A stretch of 64,000 bases of DNA, from assembly GCF_001368915.1 (NCBI RefSeq), contig NZ_CSTE01000001.1, positions 261,364 to 325,363 on the forward strand. Reading direction: 5' to 3'. Positions 35,632 through 45,287 of this stretch are shown piece by piece (the stretch's first letter is position 1; each line of letters starts with the position of its first letter). The position numbers and the translations under genes were made by a program. The DNA comes from Haloferax massiliensis (GTDB taxonomy: Archaea; Halobacteriota; Halobacteria; Halobacteriales; Haloferacaceae). The notes under the pieces were generated by a model, which worked only from the letters and a program-made list of their open reading frames with translations, did not search any database and was not told the DNA's origin.

Positions 35632-37557
35632 GTGAGCCTCCAATCCGGGCGCGACCCGATGGTCCGCCTGTTCGCCGAATACGGACGCGAGAACCTCGCG
35701 TGGTTCGTCGTCGGGCTACTGGCGAGCGTCCTCGGACGACTCGTCGCTATCGTGCCGGCGCTCGTCCTCGGGGTCGCCATCGACGCGGTGTTCTTCCGGA
35801 ACACGGCGTACGCCCTGCCGTTGGTCCCGTCGTCGTGGCTCCCGACGACCGTCGCCGAGCAGTTCTGGCTGAGTTTCTGGCTCGTCATCGGGGCGTTCGT
35901 CGGCGGCGTCGCGCTCTCGTGGGTGCAGGGGCTCGGCCTCGCGGTCTACTCGAACCGCGTCCAGCACGCCGTCCGCGTCGATACCTACGACGCGCTCCAG
36001 CGCCTCGACATGGCCTTCTTCGACGACAAACAGACCGGGCAGGTGCTGTCGATTCTCGACGGCGACGTGCGAAACCTGCGGACGTTCCTCGACAGCACGC
36101 TCTCGGGCGGCCTCCAGTTGGTCGTCGCCGTCGTCGGCATCGCGGGCGTGCTGTTCTACCTGAACGCCCAGCTCGCGGTCGTCACGCTCGTGGCCGTCCC
36201 GCTTTTGGCCGTCTTCACCGTCTGGTTCATGCGGACGATTCGGCCGCTGTACCGCGCGCTCCGCGAGAGCGTCGGCGCGCTCAACACCCGCATCGAGAAC
36301 AACGTCTCGGGGATGGAGGTCATCAAGGCCTCGGCGACCGAGGAGTACGAGACCGACCGCGTCGCCGACGCCTCCATGGACTACTACCGGCGCGCCCTCG
36401 CGGTCGTCAGGCTCGACTACCTCTACCAGCCGTCGATGGAACTCCTCGCTGGCGTCGCGTTCGCCGCCACGTTCGCCATCGGCGGCGTCTGGCTCATCTT
36501 CGGCCCGCCCGCGCCCTTCACCGGCGACCTGCTCGTCGGCGAGTTCGTCACGTTCCTGTTCATGACCCAGCGGTTCATCGACCCGCTGTCCGGCGCGGGC
36601 CGCATCGTCAACTCCTACGAGAACGCCCGCGCCTCGGGCGAGCGCATCTTCGGACTGGCCGACCGCGAGGCCGTCGTCCGCGACGCGCCCGACGCCGAGT
36701 CCCTTGACGTCGTCGCCGGTCGAATCGAGTTCGACGGCGTGTCGTTCGCCTACGCGACCGGCCGCGAGGTGCTCCGCGACGTCTCGTTCGCGGCCGAGCC
36801 GGGCGAAACCGTCGCGCTCGTCGGCCCCACCGGCGCGGGAAAATCCACCGTCGCGAAGCTCCTCCTCAGGCTCTACGAACCCACGAACGGGGCGGTCCGC
36901 GTGGACGGCCGCGACGTGCGCGACGTGCGCATCAGAGACCTCCGCGAGGCCATCGGCTACGTGAGTCAGGACGTGTACCTCTTCGACGGCACGGTCAGGG
37001 AGAACCTCCTGTACGGGGCGTTCGACGCGACCGAGTCGGAGATGGTCGCGGCCGCGAGAGCCGCCGAGGCCCACGAGTTCGTCTCGCGGCTCCCCGAGGG
37101 CTACGACACCCGCATCGGCGAGCGCGGCGTGAAGCTCTCGGGCGGCCAGCGCCAGCGACTCTCCATCGCCCGCGCGATGCTCCAAGACCCGCGGATTCTC
37201 GTCCTCGACGAGGCGACCAGCGCCGTCGACACGGAGACCGAACTGCTCATCCAGCGCGCGCTCGACCGGCTCTCGGCGGGCCGGACGACGCTCGTCATCG
37301 CCCACCGGCTCTCGACGATTCGCCGCGCCGACGCCATCGTCGTCCTCGACGAGGGCGAGGTCGTCGAGTCCGGAACCCACGACGAACTCGTCGAACTCGG
37401 CGGCCTCTACGCGACGCTCTGGGGGATTCAGGCCGGCGACGTGTCGGGCGTCTCCGCGGACATCCTCGCGCGGCTGGTCGAGCGAAGCCGCGCGGCCGAC
37501 GCGGCCGACTCGGACCGCATCGCCGACAGGGTCGCCGACGGCGGCGACGACGCCTAA
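35632..37557 (+). CDS. ABC exporter, fused membrane and ATPase domains (MsbA/MDR-like)
   Basis: 641 residues from a GTG at 35632; an ATG at 35659 is an alternative. Six membrane helices (about 20-320) are followed by the ATPase with Walker A GPTGAGKST (about 398-406), signature LSGGQRQRLSIARAML, Walker B ILVLDEATSAVD and the H-loop AHRLST. This half-transporter would work as a homodimer or heterodimer exporting lipids, drugs or peptides. A palindrome CTTACC-TCG-GGTAAG (35618-35632) touches the start codon. It is divergent from trmY with a 136-base promoter region. Confidence 0.93.
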   Translation: MSLQSGRDPMVRLFAEYGRENLAWFVVGLLASVLGRLVAIVPALVLGVAIDAVFFRNTAYALPLVPSSWLPTTVAEQFWLSFWLVIGAFVGGVALSWVQGLGLAVYSNRVQHAVRVDTYDALQRLDMAFFDDKQTGQVLSILDGDVRNLRTFLDSTLSGGLQLVVAVVGIAGVLFYLNAQLAVVTLVAVPLLAVFTVWFMRTIRPLYRALRESVGALNTRIENNVSGMEVIKASATEEYETDRVADASMDYYRRALAVVRLDYLYQPSMELLAGVAFAATFAIGGVWLIFGPPAPFTGDLLVGEFVTFLFMTQRFIDPLSGAGRIVNSYENARASGERIFGLADREAVVRDAPDAESLDVVAGRIEFDGVSFAYATGREVLRDVSFAAEPGETVALVGPTGAGKSTVAKLLLRLYEPTNGAVRVDGRDVRDVRIRDLREAIGYVSQDVYLFDGTVRENLLYGAFDATESEMVAAARAAEAHEFVSRLPEGYDTRIGERGVKLSGGQRQRLSIARAMLQDPRILVLDEATSAVDTETELLIQRALDRLSAGRTTLVIAHRLSTIRRADAIVVLDEGEVVESGTHDELVELGGLYATLWGIQAGDVSGVSADILARLVERSRAADAADSDRIADRVADGGDDA

Positions 37558-37653
37558 CGGGGGCTTAGCCGTCGCTCGGAGTCGAGTGAGAAAAAAGTCG
37601 AGTCCGGGACGAGAGAGCCGGCCGCCGGCTTCGGTCGCGTCGGGGCGACGCAG

Positions 37654-38709
37654 TTACGCCGGCGTGGGCGTGGTTCCTTGGGTGGGTGCTGAGCCCGTTG
37701 TCGAACCGGGTGCTGACCCCGTCGCTGAACCGGCCGGACCGCCGGCTTCGGGCGTGGCCGGTTCGGGCGCGCCGGCCGCCTTGTCGCCGGAGACGAGGAA
37801 GTCCGCGAGGTTGCCGACGAGCACCTCGTTGTCGGCCTCGTAGGCCGACTCGGGCGCGAGGAAGTCGGCGTCGCCGATGGCGACGACCGTCTCGCTCTGG
37901 GCGGCGACCGTGTACGGACCCGTCTTCCGAATCGACTCGACGCGGGTCTCGCCGCCGGAGACGAGCGCCGGCGAGACGCCGTCTGCCGAGACCGAAAGCG
38001 GCGCGGCGTCGCGGAACACGACCTCGTCGACGCCCTCGGTCAGGGCGGTGTCGCCCTCGGGCGTGGCGTAGACGTTCTCGTAGTTGAGGTAGTAGTCGTG
38101 CATGTTGTACAGCGACGAGGAGCCGAACGTGACCCCGTAGTCGGAGGTCAGTCCGGCGTCGCCGCCGGTGGCCCCGGACGATACCGAGACGGTGACGAGC
38201 CCGAGGATGCTCGTCGTGCCCGCGGACTGCGGGTCGCCGACGAGGGCGACGCGGCCGCCGGCGTCTTCGAACTTCCGGACACCGGCGAGCTGGCCGCTGG
38301 TGTACGGCTGTTCGGGGTTGACGACGACGAAGGCGTCGGCCTGACGGAGCGAGGCGTTGAAGTTCCGCTGGGCGTCCTCACGGGTGAGGTACTTCACCTG
38401 GTGGCCGTTGGCGACGAGGGCGTCGACGAGCGGTTGCACGTCGGACTCGCTCACGTCGTTGCCGTGGGCCACGTCGATGAGGACGGTCTTCGGTGCCGCG
38501 TTCGAGTCCATCGTCACCTCGCCAGACTCGGGGCCGGGCGTGGCGACGAGTTCGTCCGCGTCGAACGCCTGTTTGGCGGCGTTTTGGGTGTCTGTCGAGT
38601 CGCTGCCGCCGAGTTGGACGGCGTAGGGTGCCACCGCGGCCCCGACCAAGATGAGGCCGAGCGCGACCGCGAAGACGACCGTCCCGCTGAGTACGTTACG
38701 CTGAGACAT
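37654..38709 (-). CDS. DUF4350-like membrane-anchored protein downstream of SppA
   Basis: 351 residues. One N-terminal membrane anchor (GTVVFAVALGLILVGAAVAPYAV) precedes an extracytoplasmic alpha/beta domain (PKTVLIDVAHGNDVSESDVQPLVDALVANGHQVKYL...DAFVVVNPEQPYTSGQLAGVRKFEDAGGRVALVGD) like the ThuA/GldG-type DUF4350 fold. A Gly/Pro/Thr-rich tail ends the chain. The start lies 14 bases inside the end of sppA, so the two genes are translationally coupled. The function is unknown; helping SppA or a surface transport system is a guess. Confidence 0.72.
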   Translation of the reverse strand: MSQRNVLSGTVVFAVALGLILVGAAVAPYAVQLGGSDSTDTQNAAKQAFDADELVATPGPESGEVTMDSNAAPKTVLIDVAHGNDVSESDVQPLVDALVANGHQVKYLTREDAQRNFNASLRQADAFVVVNPEQPYTSGQLAGVRKFEDAGGRVALVGDPQSAGTTSILGLVTVSVSSGATGGDAGLTSDYGVTFGSSSLYNMHDYYLNYENVYATPEGDTALTEGVDEVVFRDAAPLSVSADGVSPALVSGGETRVESIRKTGPYTVAAQSETVVAIGDADFLAPESAYEADNEVLVGNLADFLVSGDKAAGAPEPATPEAGGPAGSATGSAPGSTTGSAPTQGTTPTPA

Positions 38710-39595
38710 TAGCGATCACCTCGTCTTCGTACTGCACCTGTCCGTACACCATCAGGAACTGCGGCGCGCGAACGCCGTCGTAGCCGATGGGACTCTCGTC
38801 GATGACGACCGTCGAGTTACCGCTCTGGGAGCTGAGAAGGATGATACCGGACCGGGTCGGCGGGTCCTTCTCGACGACCTCGTAGTTTTCGAGGCCGGCC
38901 TCGGAGGCGGCGCGGTCGATGGCCGTCTGGAGCGTGCCGATGTCGTCGGCGTAGCCGTTCTGCGTGGCGCGAGCGCCGGTGTAGACCTTCGCGTAGGCGA
39001 CCTCCTCGCGCGACAGCGAGAGGTCGTCGCCGCGGTGCTCCATGACGCTGCCGACGAAGGCGTGTTTCAGCGTCTCAATCTGGGCTTCGCGCTGGTCGAC
39101 GGTCATCGACGCCTTGTCCGGGCCGGTGCGAATCTCGTTGGACGTGCCGCCGATGGGGGCCGACCCGCGGACGCCGACGCTCCCGATGACCGACGAAGGC
39201 GTCACGTAGATGCTCTCGGAGGGGAGCATCGTGTAGTACGCCCCTGACGCGCCCGTGCCTTGGACGCTCGAAACGACGGGCATCTCTTGGGCGGTCCGAT
39301 TGACCGCCATGTACATCCGCTCTGAGGCGGCCGCGGAGCCGCCGGGGCTGTCGACCTTCAGGACGACCGCCTTTACCGATTCGTTCTCTCGCGCTTCGTG
39401 GAGGTCCTCTTCCAGCTGGTCAGCTGTGTAGGAGGTGATGGTCCCGTCGACCGAGATGACCGCGACCCTGTCTGGGGTGGGCGCGGCCGCGTCGTAGACG
39501 ACGGGGGCGAGGAATGCTCCAACCAGGACGGCCGCGACGAGGGCGAGGACCGAGACGGTCCGCGTCGACGCCGCGGAGGAGGGTTTTGATACCAT
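38696..39595 (-). CDS. sppA: signal peptide peptidase SppA
   Basis: 299 residues from the ATG at 39595. One N-terminal membrane anchor (VLALVAAVLVGAFLAPVVYDA) places the catalytic domain outside. Clp-like features follow: AVVLKVDSPGGSAAASERMY, the nucleophile region SVQGTGASGAYYTML (Ser), and KVYTGARATQNGYADDIG towards the C-terminus. SppA digests remnant signal peptides and membrane protein fragments by a Ser-Lys dyad. H. volcanii has two such proteins; this matches the second by position, from memory. It is the first gene of a two-gene operon. Confidence 0.88.
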   Translation of the reverse strand: MVSKPSSAASTRTVSVLALVAAVLVGAFLAPVVYDAAAPTPDRVAVISVDGTITSYTADQLEEDLHEARENESVKAVVLKVDSPGGSAAASERMYMAVNRTAQEMPVVSSVQGTGASGAYYTMLPSESIYVTPSSVIGSVGVRGSAPIGGTSNEIRTGPDKASMTVDQREAQIETLKHAFVGSVMEHRGDDLSLSREEVAYAKVYTGARATQNGYADDIGTLQTAIDRAASEAGLENYEVVEKDPPTRSGIILLSSQSGNSTVVIDESPIGYDGVRAPQFLMVYGQVQYEDEVIANVSA

Positions 39596-39737
39596 ACTGC
39601 GGACGAGAGTTCTAGAGCCGGTGTCAAAATAGTTGTCATTGGAAAAGACAGTCTTTCGGACACGACTGTCGGCACGCGTCGGGGTCGTGAGTGAAGCCGC
39701 GACGCCGAGACACCGAAAAACGGGAGTCGTGACCGAC

Positions 39738-40514
39738 TCAGTCGGTCAGTCCGTAGCCGCGACGGAACAGCACGACGTTGAGGCCGACGACGGCGAGCGT
39801 GAGCGCCGTCAGCACGCCGAGAGACAGGTTCGGGTCCACCTCGGTGACGCCGAGAAAGCCGTAGCGGACGCCGTTGACCATGTACACCATCGGGTTGAGG
39901 AGCGACGCCTGCTGGAAGGTCTCGGGAATCTCGTTGAGCGAGTAGAAGACGCCGCCGAAGAACACCAGCGGGCGGAGGATGAACTGGTTCATCATCGTCA
40001 GGTCGTCGAAGTCGTCGGCCCAGAGGCCGCCGACCACGCCGAGGCCCGCGAAAAGCAGGGTGATGACGAGCATGAACGCGACCAGATAGAACGGTTGGGC
40101 GACGCCGACGGACGTGAAGAACGCGCCGATGAGGGCGACGAGCGCGCCGACGAGCACCCCGCGGGTCGCACTGGAGAGGACGTACGCGCCGACCATCGAG
40201 GAGTACGAAAGCGGCGAGGTGAGCGCCTCCTCGATGTAGCGGTTCCAGCGGCCGTGGAAGATGGAAAACGAGGCGTTCTCGAAGGCGTTGGAGACGGCTC
40301 CGAGGACGATGAGGCCGGGGAGGATAAACAGGATGTACGGGACGCCCGCGATTTCGTTGATGCGCTCGCCGAGGATGACGCCGAACACGGAGAAGTACAG
40401 CACGTTCGTGATAAACGGCGGGACGAACGTGTTTCGCGGACGGCGGACGAACCGGAGCACCTCGCGGCGAAGCAGGGCGTAAAAGCCGGTCACGTCGAGG
40501 CTCGCGAGGCTCAT
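39738..40514 (-). CDS. ABC-2 type exporter permease
   Basis: 258 residues with six hydrophobic segments. The N-terminal REVLRFVRRPRNTFVPPFITNVLYF and the later NAFENASFSIFHGRWNRYIEEALTSPLSYSS are typical of the ABC-2 family of drug, polysaccharide or lipid exporters. Its ATG overlaps the TGA of the ATPase gene (four bases), so the two subunits are made together. The substrate is unknown. Confidence 0.88.
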   Translation of the reverse strand: MSLASLDVTGFYALLRREVLRFVRRPRNTFVPPFITNVLYFSVFGVILGERINEIAGVPYILFILPGLIVLGAVSNAFENASFSIFHGRWNRYIEEALTSPLSYSSMVGAYVLSSATRGVLVGALVALIGAFFTSVGVAQPFYLVAFMLVITLLFAGLGVVGGLWADDFDDLTMMNQFILRPLVFFGGVFYSLNEIPETFQQASLLNPMVYMVNGVRYGFLGVTEVDPNLSLGVLTALTLAVVGLNVVLFRRGYGLTD

Positions 40515-41464
40515 TGCTCGACCTCCGCGGTGGCGCGGCCCTCGCCCTGTCTCGTCATCTCGACGAACACCTCTTCGAGCGACGTGCGGGAGATTTCGAG
40601 GTCGACGATTTCGTGGCCCTGCCGGTCGAGCGCCTGCACCACGTCGGGGGCGACGAGGCCGCCCTGTTGCGCCGTCACGACGAGGCGAGCCCCATCGAGT
40701 TCGACCGCGTCGACGCGGTCGTCGTCGGCGGCGAAGTCGGGCACCGCCGTCGGCGGGTCGCGGAGTTGGACGACGATGTCGTCGGTGCCGCGGTCCATCA
40801 GTTCCTCGGGGCTGGCGACCTCGATGACGGAGCCGGAGTCGAGGATGGCGACCTCGTCGCAGAGGCGTTCGGCCTCCTCGATGTAGTGGGTCGTGAGCAG
40901 GATGGTCGTCCCGCTGTCGTTGAGGTCGACGATGGTCTCCCAGAGTTCGTGGCGCAGTTGCACGTCGACCCCGGCGGTCGGCTCGTCGAGGATGAGCAGG
41001 TCGGGGTCGGTGATGAGCGCCCGCGCGAGCATGAAGCGGCGTTTCATCCCGCCGGAGAGCCAGTCGAAGCGGGTGTCGCGCTTGTCGTAGATGCCGACGC
41101 GCTTGAGCACCTCGTCGGCGCGCTCGCGGGCCTCGTCGTGCGGAATCCCGTGGTAGCCCGCCTTGTGTTCGAGCACTTCGCGGATGGGGAAAAAGCGGTC
41201 CACGTTGAACTCCTGCGGCGCGAGGCCGATACGGTCGCGGGCCTCGCGGTAGTCGTCTTCCACGTCGTAACCGAAGACGCTCGCTTTCCCGCCGGTCTTG
41301 CGGACGAGGCCGACGAGGATGTTGATGAACGTCGTCTTCCCCGCCCCGTTCGGCCCCAACAGCCCGAAGAACGACCCCTCCGGAACGTCGAGGTCGACGC
41401 CGTCGAGGGCGCGGACGTCGCCGTAGGACTTCGTCAGGTCGCGTATCTCAATCGCGGATGCCAT
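40511..41464 (-). CDS. ABC-2 type exporter ATP-binding protein
   Basis: 317 residues. Walker A GPNGAGKTT (37-45), signature LSGGMKRRFMLARAL, Walker B LLILDEPTAGVD and the H-loop region TTHYIEEAERL are complete. The C-terminal extension after about residue 220 (VQLRDPPTAVPDFAADDDRVDAVEL) is the usual DUF4162-like tail of DrrA/CcmA-type exporter ATPases. It pairs with the overlapping permease gene downstream. Confidence 0.93.
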   Translation of the reverse strand: MASAIEIRDLTKSYGDVRALDGVDLDVPEGSFFGLLGPNGAGKTTFINILVGLVRKTGGKASVFGYDVEDDYREARDRIGLAPQEFNVDRFFPIREVLEHKAGYHGIPHDEARERADEVLKRVGIYDKRDTRFDWLSGGMKRRFMLARALITDPDLLILDEPTAGVDVQLRHELWETIVDLNDSGTTILLTTHYIEEAERLCDEVAILDSGSVIEVASPEELMDRGTDDIVVQLRDPPTAVPDFAADDDRVDAVELDGARLVVTAQQGGLVAPDVVQALDRQGHEIVDLEISRTSLEEVFVEMTRQGEGRATAEVEQ

Positions 41465-41642
41465 TCGTTGGTGCGTCGTCGGGCGTGGACGCGATTAAGC
41501 GTAGTGTCCGCGGAACGCCCCGTCACGGCGTGGCACGGCCGGTCGCCGGGCGGGGCCGAAGACGCTCTGAGTCCGCACGGAGAGCCCAGATGTGTTACCA
41601 CGTGTCAAATTAAGGCCTAATATCCGTCCGTACAGAACTAAG

Positions 41643-41687
41643 TCATTAACTAATATTATCATTATCAATCATTAACTATTAATAGTT
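41643..41687. promoter_or_regulatory. AT-rich control region of the glyoxylate-bypass operon
   Basis: A direct repeat TCATTAACTA occurs at 41643-41652 and 41669-41678 (26-base spacing, about two and a half helix turns). The second copy runs into the perfect 14-base palindrome AACTATTAATAGTT (41674-41687). The tract from 41600 to 41690 is strongly AT-rich within a GC-rich genome and lies upstream of the small ORFs, aceA and aceB. Carbon-source control is likely; the binding protein is unknown. Confidence 0.5.
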
Positions 41688-41719
41688 CTCGGCAGTCGAA
41701 CCGGGTGAGGAGACATCCG

Positions 41720-41809
41720 ATGGTAGTATCCGCAGCACACCACGCGACCGACCGCTCGACGACCGCGATACGAACCGACCGCTACCGACCGCCGACACCA
41801 CCGACGTAA
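41720..41809 (+). CDS. possible 29-codon leader ORF before the aceA operon
   Basis: An ATG at 41720 has a good Shine-Dalgarno (ggtgaggag, 41704-41712) at 7 bases, unusual for this mostly leaderless genome. It encodes [20 protein letters not shown] and nine further residues, ending with TAA three bases before the ATG of the next gene. It may be a regulatory leader peptide or chance. Confidence 0.3.
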   Translation: MVVSAAHHATDRSTTAIRTDRYRPPTPPT

Positions 41810-41812
41810 CCG

Positions 41813-42067
41813 ATGACAGACCGCGACAACACGACCCGAACCGACACGACGACCCGCACGCCGACCACCCCTCGCTCGACGACGACTCGTCCCCGCGCCG
41901 CGCGGCGCTACCCCAACAACGAGGAGAACATGGACGCGCCGCTCGTCCCATTCATCCGACAACCGGGCGAGGACGACGAGATGACGACCATCCGGCGCGA
42001 ACTCGCCGCGCTCCGCGCCCAACTGAACCGCATCGAGCGAACGATGCAGTCCACCGACACCCAATGA
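41813..42067 (+). CDS. small protein with disordered Thr/Arg-rich N-terminus, first main gene of the ace operon
   Basis: 84 residues. The first half is Thr/Arg-rich and disordered ([19 protein letters not shown]); the second half is an acidic stretch and a helix ([25 protein letters not shown]) that could form a coiled-coil dimer. The TGA overlaps the aceA start by four bases (ATGA), so translation is coupled. No family is recognised. Its fixed place before aceA suggests a role with the bypass enzymes, such as oligomer or translation control (inference). Confidence 0.6.
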   Translation: MTDRDNTTRTDTTTRTPTTPRSTTTRPRAARRYPNNEENMDAPLVPFIRQPGEDDEMTTIRRELAALRAQLNRIERTMQSTDTQ

Positions 42068-43101
42068 ACCCGACCGAACTCGACAGCGACGTCTTCGCAC
42101 AGGATGTTGACAACCAGAAGGCCCGCGAACTGCGGGAGATGCTGAACACGCAGGACTTCGTGTTCGCGCCCGGCATGTACCACGCGCTCGACGCCCGCCT
42201 CGCCGAGATGACGGGCCACGACGCCGCCTACATGTCCGGCTACTCGACGGTCCTCGGGCAGTTCGGCTTCCCCGACTTGGAGATGGTCACGATGACCGAG
42301 ATGGTCGAGAACGCAAAGCGAATGGTCGAGGCGACGAACCTCCCGGTCATCGCCGACTGCGACACGGGCTACGGCGGCATCCACAACGTCCGCCGCGCCG
42401 TCCGCGAGTACGAGAAGGCCGGCGTCGCCGCCGTCCACATCGAAGACCAGACGACGCCCAAGCGCTGTGGCCACATCGCCGGCAAGCAGATCGTCTCCCG
42501 CGAGAAGGCCAAGGCTCGCTTCGAGGCGGCCGTCGACGCCAAGCAGTCGGAGGACACGGTCGTCATCGCCCGCACCGACGCCTACGGCTCCTCGAACGGC
42601 GACTGGGACGAACACGTCGAGCGGGGCCGCATCTACGCCGACGCCGGCGTCGACATCGTCTGGCCCGAGATGCCGAACCCCTCACGGGAGGACGCCGTCG
42701 CCTACGCCGAGGAGATTCACGAGACCCACCCGGACCTGAAGCTCGCGTTCAACTACTCGTCGTCGTTCGCGTGGTCCGAAGAGGAGGACCCGCTGACGTT
42801 CCAGGAGCTGGGCGACCTCGGCTACAAGTACATCTTCATCACGCTGTTCGGCCTCCACTCGGGCGCGCACGCCGTCTACGAGGACTTCAAGAAGCTCGCC
42901 GAACGGGACGAGGAAGGCCAGTTCGACCTCGAACAGCGCTACCTCGACCACCCGACCGAGAGCCACCACGAGCTGTCGTTCGTCTCGCGGTACCAGGACA
43001 TCGAGACGCAGTTCGACCCCGAGGCGCGCCGGCGCATCGAGGAGTCCGAAGGGTTCAGCGAGGAGCAGGCCGACCCCATCACGAGCAACGACGATGACTG
43101 A
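42064..43101 (+). CDS. aceA: isocitrate lyase
   Basis: 345 residues of the isocitrate lyase/PEP mutase superfamily. The active-site loop is KRCGH at 133-137; metal-binding and barrel motifs include [15 protein letters not shown] (94-108) and VHIEDQ (124-129). The protein is shorter than the bacterial enzyme (about 430) and fits the haloarchaeal form. It splits isocitrate into succinate and glyoxylate for growth on acetate. Its stop overlaps the aceB start by eight bases, forming the acetate-assimilation operon known in H. volcanii. Confidence 0.92.
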   Translation: MNPTELDSDVFAQDVDNQKARELREMLNTQDFVFAPGMYHALDARLAEMTGHDAAYMSGYSTVLGQFGFPDLEMVTMTEMVENAKRMVEATNLPVIADCDTGYGGIHNVRRAVREYEKAGVAAVHIEDQTTPKRCGHIAGKQIVSREKAKARFEAAVDAKQSEDTVVIARTDAYGSSNGDWDEHVERGRIYADAGVDIVWPEMPNPSREDAVAYAEEIHETHPDLKLAFNYSSSFAWSEEEDPLTFQELGDLGYKYIFITLFGLHSGAHAVYEDFKKLAERDEEGQFDLEQRYLDHPTESHHELSFVSRYQDIETQFDPEARRRIEESEGFSEEQADPITSNDDD

Positions 43102-44395
43102 GCGCAGACACGACCGCGAGTTCGTGCGGACGTTCTTCACCTCGCCGACGGCCGTCGAGGGCGAAGACGACTCCGCGAAGATGCTCCGACGGGCGGCCGG
43201 CCTCCGCGGGATGCAAGCGCCCGACGTGTGGGTCCCCGACAACGAGGACGCCACCGCGCCGTCGATGCGCGACGAGGGTGCCGAGAACATCGTCGAGGTT
43301 ATCTCCGAACACGGAGCCGACTTCCCCGGCGAGATTCACCCCCGGATGGTCTGGCACCGCGACAGCCCCGAAACCCGGTATCAGGGCTTCCAGCACATGC
43401 TCGACGTCACCGACCCCGAGCGGGGCGCGGTCGAGCACATCGACGGCTTCGTCATCCCCGAGGTCGGCGGCATCGACGACTGGAAAAAGGCCGACGAGTG
43501 CTTCACCATCGTCGAGAACGAGCACGGACTCGACGAGGGGAGCCTCGCCATGTCGGTCATCATCGAGAGCGGCGCGGCCGAACTCGCCATGGGCGACCTC
43601 CGCGACGAGATGGGCAAGCCGACGAACAACCTCGAACGGCTGTTCCTCCTCGTCGACGGCGAGGTCGACTACACGAAGGACATGCGCGCCATGACGCCGA
43701 CGGGCGAACTCCCGGCGTGGCCGGAGCTTCGACACAACACCTCTCGCGGGGCCAGCGCCGCCGGTTGTATCGCCGTCGACGGACCCTACGACGACATCCG
43801 CGACGTGGAGGGCTACCGCGAGCGCATGACCGAGAATCAGGCGAAGGGGATGCTCGGCATCTGGTCGCTCACCCCCGGGCAGGTCGTCGAGGCCAACACA
43901 TCGCCGCTCCCGCCGAAGACCGGCAGTTGGCTCCTCGACGCGGGCGGCGAGGAGGTCGAACTCGCGTCCGAGGACGGCGTCGAGGTGTACGACGGCGACC
44001 GCCTCTCGCTCGAACCCACCGACGGCGGCTACGAACTCCGCGTCGGCGGCGACGCGCGGGAGCTCACCGCGGACGAACTCCGCGAGGAACTGCTGGGCCT
44101 GACCTCGTACGTCCCGAGCATGGACGACATCGTCGACTCCATGGAGGAGTTCGAGGCGGCCAAGGAGGCCGGCCGCGGCGCGATCGCCATGACGCAGTCC
44201 GCGACGCTCCGCATCGGCGGCACCGAAATGGACATCGCCAAGGACCGCATGTGGGACGAAGCGACCTATCAGGCCGCGATGACGCCCATCAGCCTGTTCC
44301 AAGACGTGTACGAACACCGCCCGGACCAACACGAGGAGTTGGAGGAGCGCTACGGCGCGGGCGTCGTCAAGCGCGCGATGGAGGTGGGCCTCTGA
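43094..44395 (+). CDS. aceB: malate synthase, haloarchaeal type
   Basis: 433 residues with a CitE/HpcH-like TIM barrel ([60 protein letters not shown]). It lacks the domain plan of bacterial malate synthases A and G. The haloarchaeal malate synthase of H. volcanii was described as a separate class beside aceA, and this gene has that place and fold. It condenses glyoxylate with acetyl-CoA to malate. The start lies eight bases inside aceA. Confidence 0.9.
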   Translation: MTERRHDREFVRTFFTSPTAVEGEDDSAKMLRRAAGLRGMQAPDVWVPDNEDATAPSMRDEGAENIVEVISEHGADFPGEIHPRMVWHRDSPETRYQGFQHMLDVTDPERGAVEHIDGFVIPEVGGIDDWKKADECFTIVENEHGLDEGSLAMSVIIESGAAELAMGDLRDEMGKPTNNLERLFLLVDGEVDYTKDMRAMTPTGELPAWPELRHNTSRGASAAGCIAVDGPYDDIRDVEGYRERMTENQAKGMLGIWSLTPGQVVEANTSPLPPKTGSWLLDAGGEEVELASEDGVEVYDGDRLSLEPTDGGYELRVGGDARELTADELREELLGLTSYVPSMDDIVDSMEEFEAAKEAGRGAIAMTQSATLRIGGTEMDIAKDRMWDEATYQAAMTPISLFQDVYEHRPDQHEELEERYGAGVVKRAMEVGL

Positions 44396-44605
44396 GCGCG
44401 GGCACCGACCACAGGGGGTCCGCCGTCGGCCCCGCGTCCGGCTTGGTCAGACGACGGCGTCCGGTTTCGTAGCTCTACGACGCGCTCGCCCGAACCGCGG
44501 GGGCGACGCGCCTCGCCCTTTTCGGCAGTCCCGCGCGGTCCGCTTCGACTCGACAGGCCTCCGGCCGACGCTATTCTCAAGGTCCGCCCGCGCGAGTTGA
44601 CACGC

Positions 44606-45187
44606 GTGAACGATTCGAGGAACACCCCGGCGACGCCCGCGGCGGCGAGCGACGGCGACAGCGGCGCTGACGACCCGCTGAGACCCGACGCAGTCGTCGA
44701 CTTCGAGTCGGCGGGCGTCGGCGACGAAGAGACCCTCGCGCGGCTCCGCGCGGTGAGCTTCTACCTCGACGAGGCGTTCGAGGTTCCGGGGACGAACTAC
44801 CGCGTCGGCCTCGACCCGATACTGGGGCTCGTCCCGGGAATCGGCGACGCGACGGCCTCGGCGCTCTCGGCGTACATCCTCGTCGAGGCCGCGATGCTCG
44901 GCGTCCCGCGGGCGACGCTCGCGCGGATGCTCGGCAACGTCGTCCTCGACGCGACCGTCGGGTCGCTCCCGCTCGTCGGCGACGTGTTCGACGCGGCGTG
45001 GAAGGCGAACGCCCGGAACGTCCGGCTGTTGGAAGCCCGATACGACGACGCCTCTCCCGCGGCCGCGGCGGCCGACCGGCGCTTCCTCTTGGCCGCGGTC
45101 GCCGTCATCACTCTCCTACTCGTCGCGCTCGGCGCGGCCACGGTGCTCGTCGCCCTGTGGGTGTTCGGACAAGTTGGACTATTGTAA
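44606..45187 (+). CDS. DUF4112 membrane protein
   Basis: 193 residues from the GTG at 44606; a TTG nine bases earlier is in frame. TATA-like ctattctc near 44573 supports a leaderless start. After a disordered Ala/Asp/Ser N-terminus, the DUF4112 pattern appears: LDEAFEVPGTNYRVGLDPILGLVPGIGDATASALSAYILVEAA, then LPLVGDVFDAAWKANARNVRLLEARYD. Two membrane stretches lie in this part and one more near the C-terminus (LLAAVAVITLLLVALGAATVLVALWVFG). Role unknown; widespread in prokaryotes. Confidence 0.83.
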   Translation: MNDSRNTPATPAAASDGDSGADDPLRPDAVVDFESAGVGDEETLARLRAVSFYLDEAFEVPGTNYRVGLDPILGLVPGIGDATASALSAYILVEAAMLGVPRATLARMLGNVVLDATVGSLPLVGDVFDAAWKANARNVRLLEARYDDASPAAAAADRRFLLAAVAVITLLLVALGAATVLVALWVFGQVGLL

Positions 45188-45287
45188 TTACCCGATAGAC
45201 GAACTGTGGGAACCAGTCGTGTGAGTCGTTATCCATCCCCAAACTGTAAACTACAAGACATATATACTAGCTTGCAAACCGTGGCGT

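Noticed and set aside
35618-35632. CTTACC-TCG-GGTAAG as a firm operator of the ABC exporter
   Set aside because: A 6-base palindrome at the start codon is suggestive but can arise by chance, and no second copy was noticed; it is only mentioned under the gene.
35716-37380. A 554-codon reverse frame
   Set aside because: It is antisense to the ABC exporter, which has all ATPase motifs.
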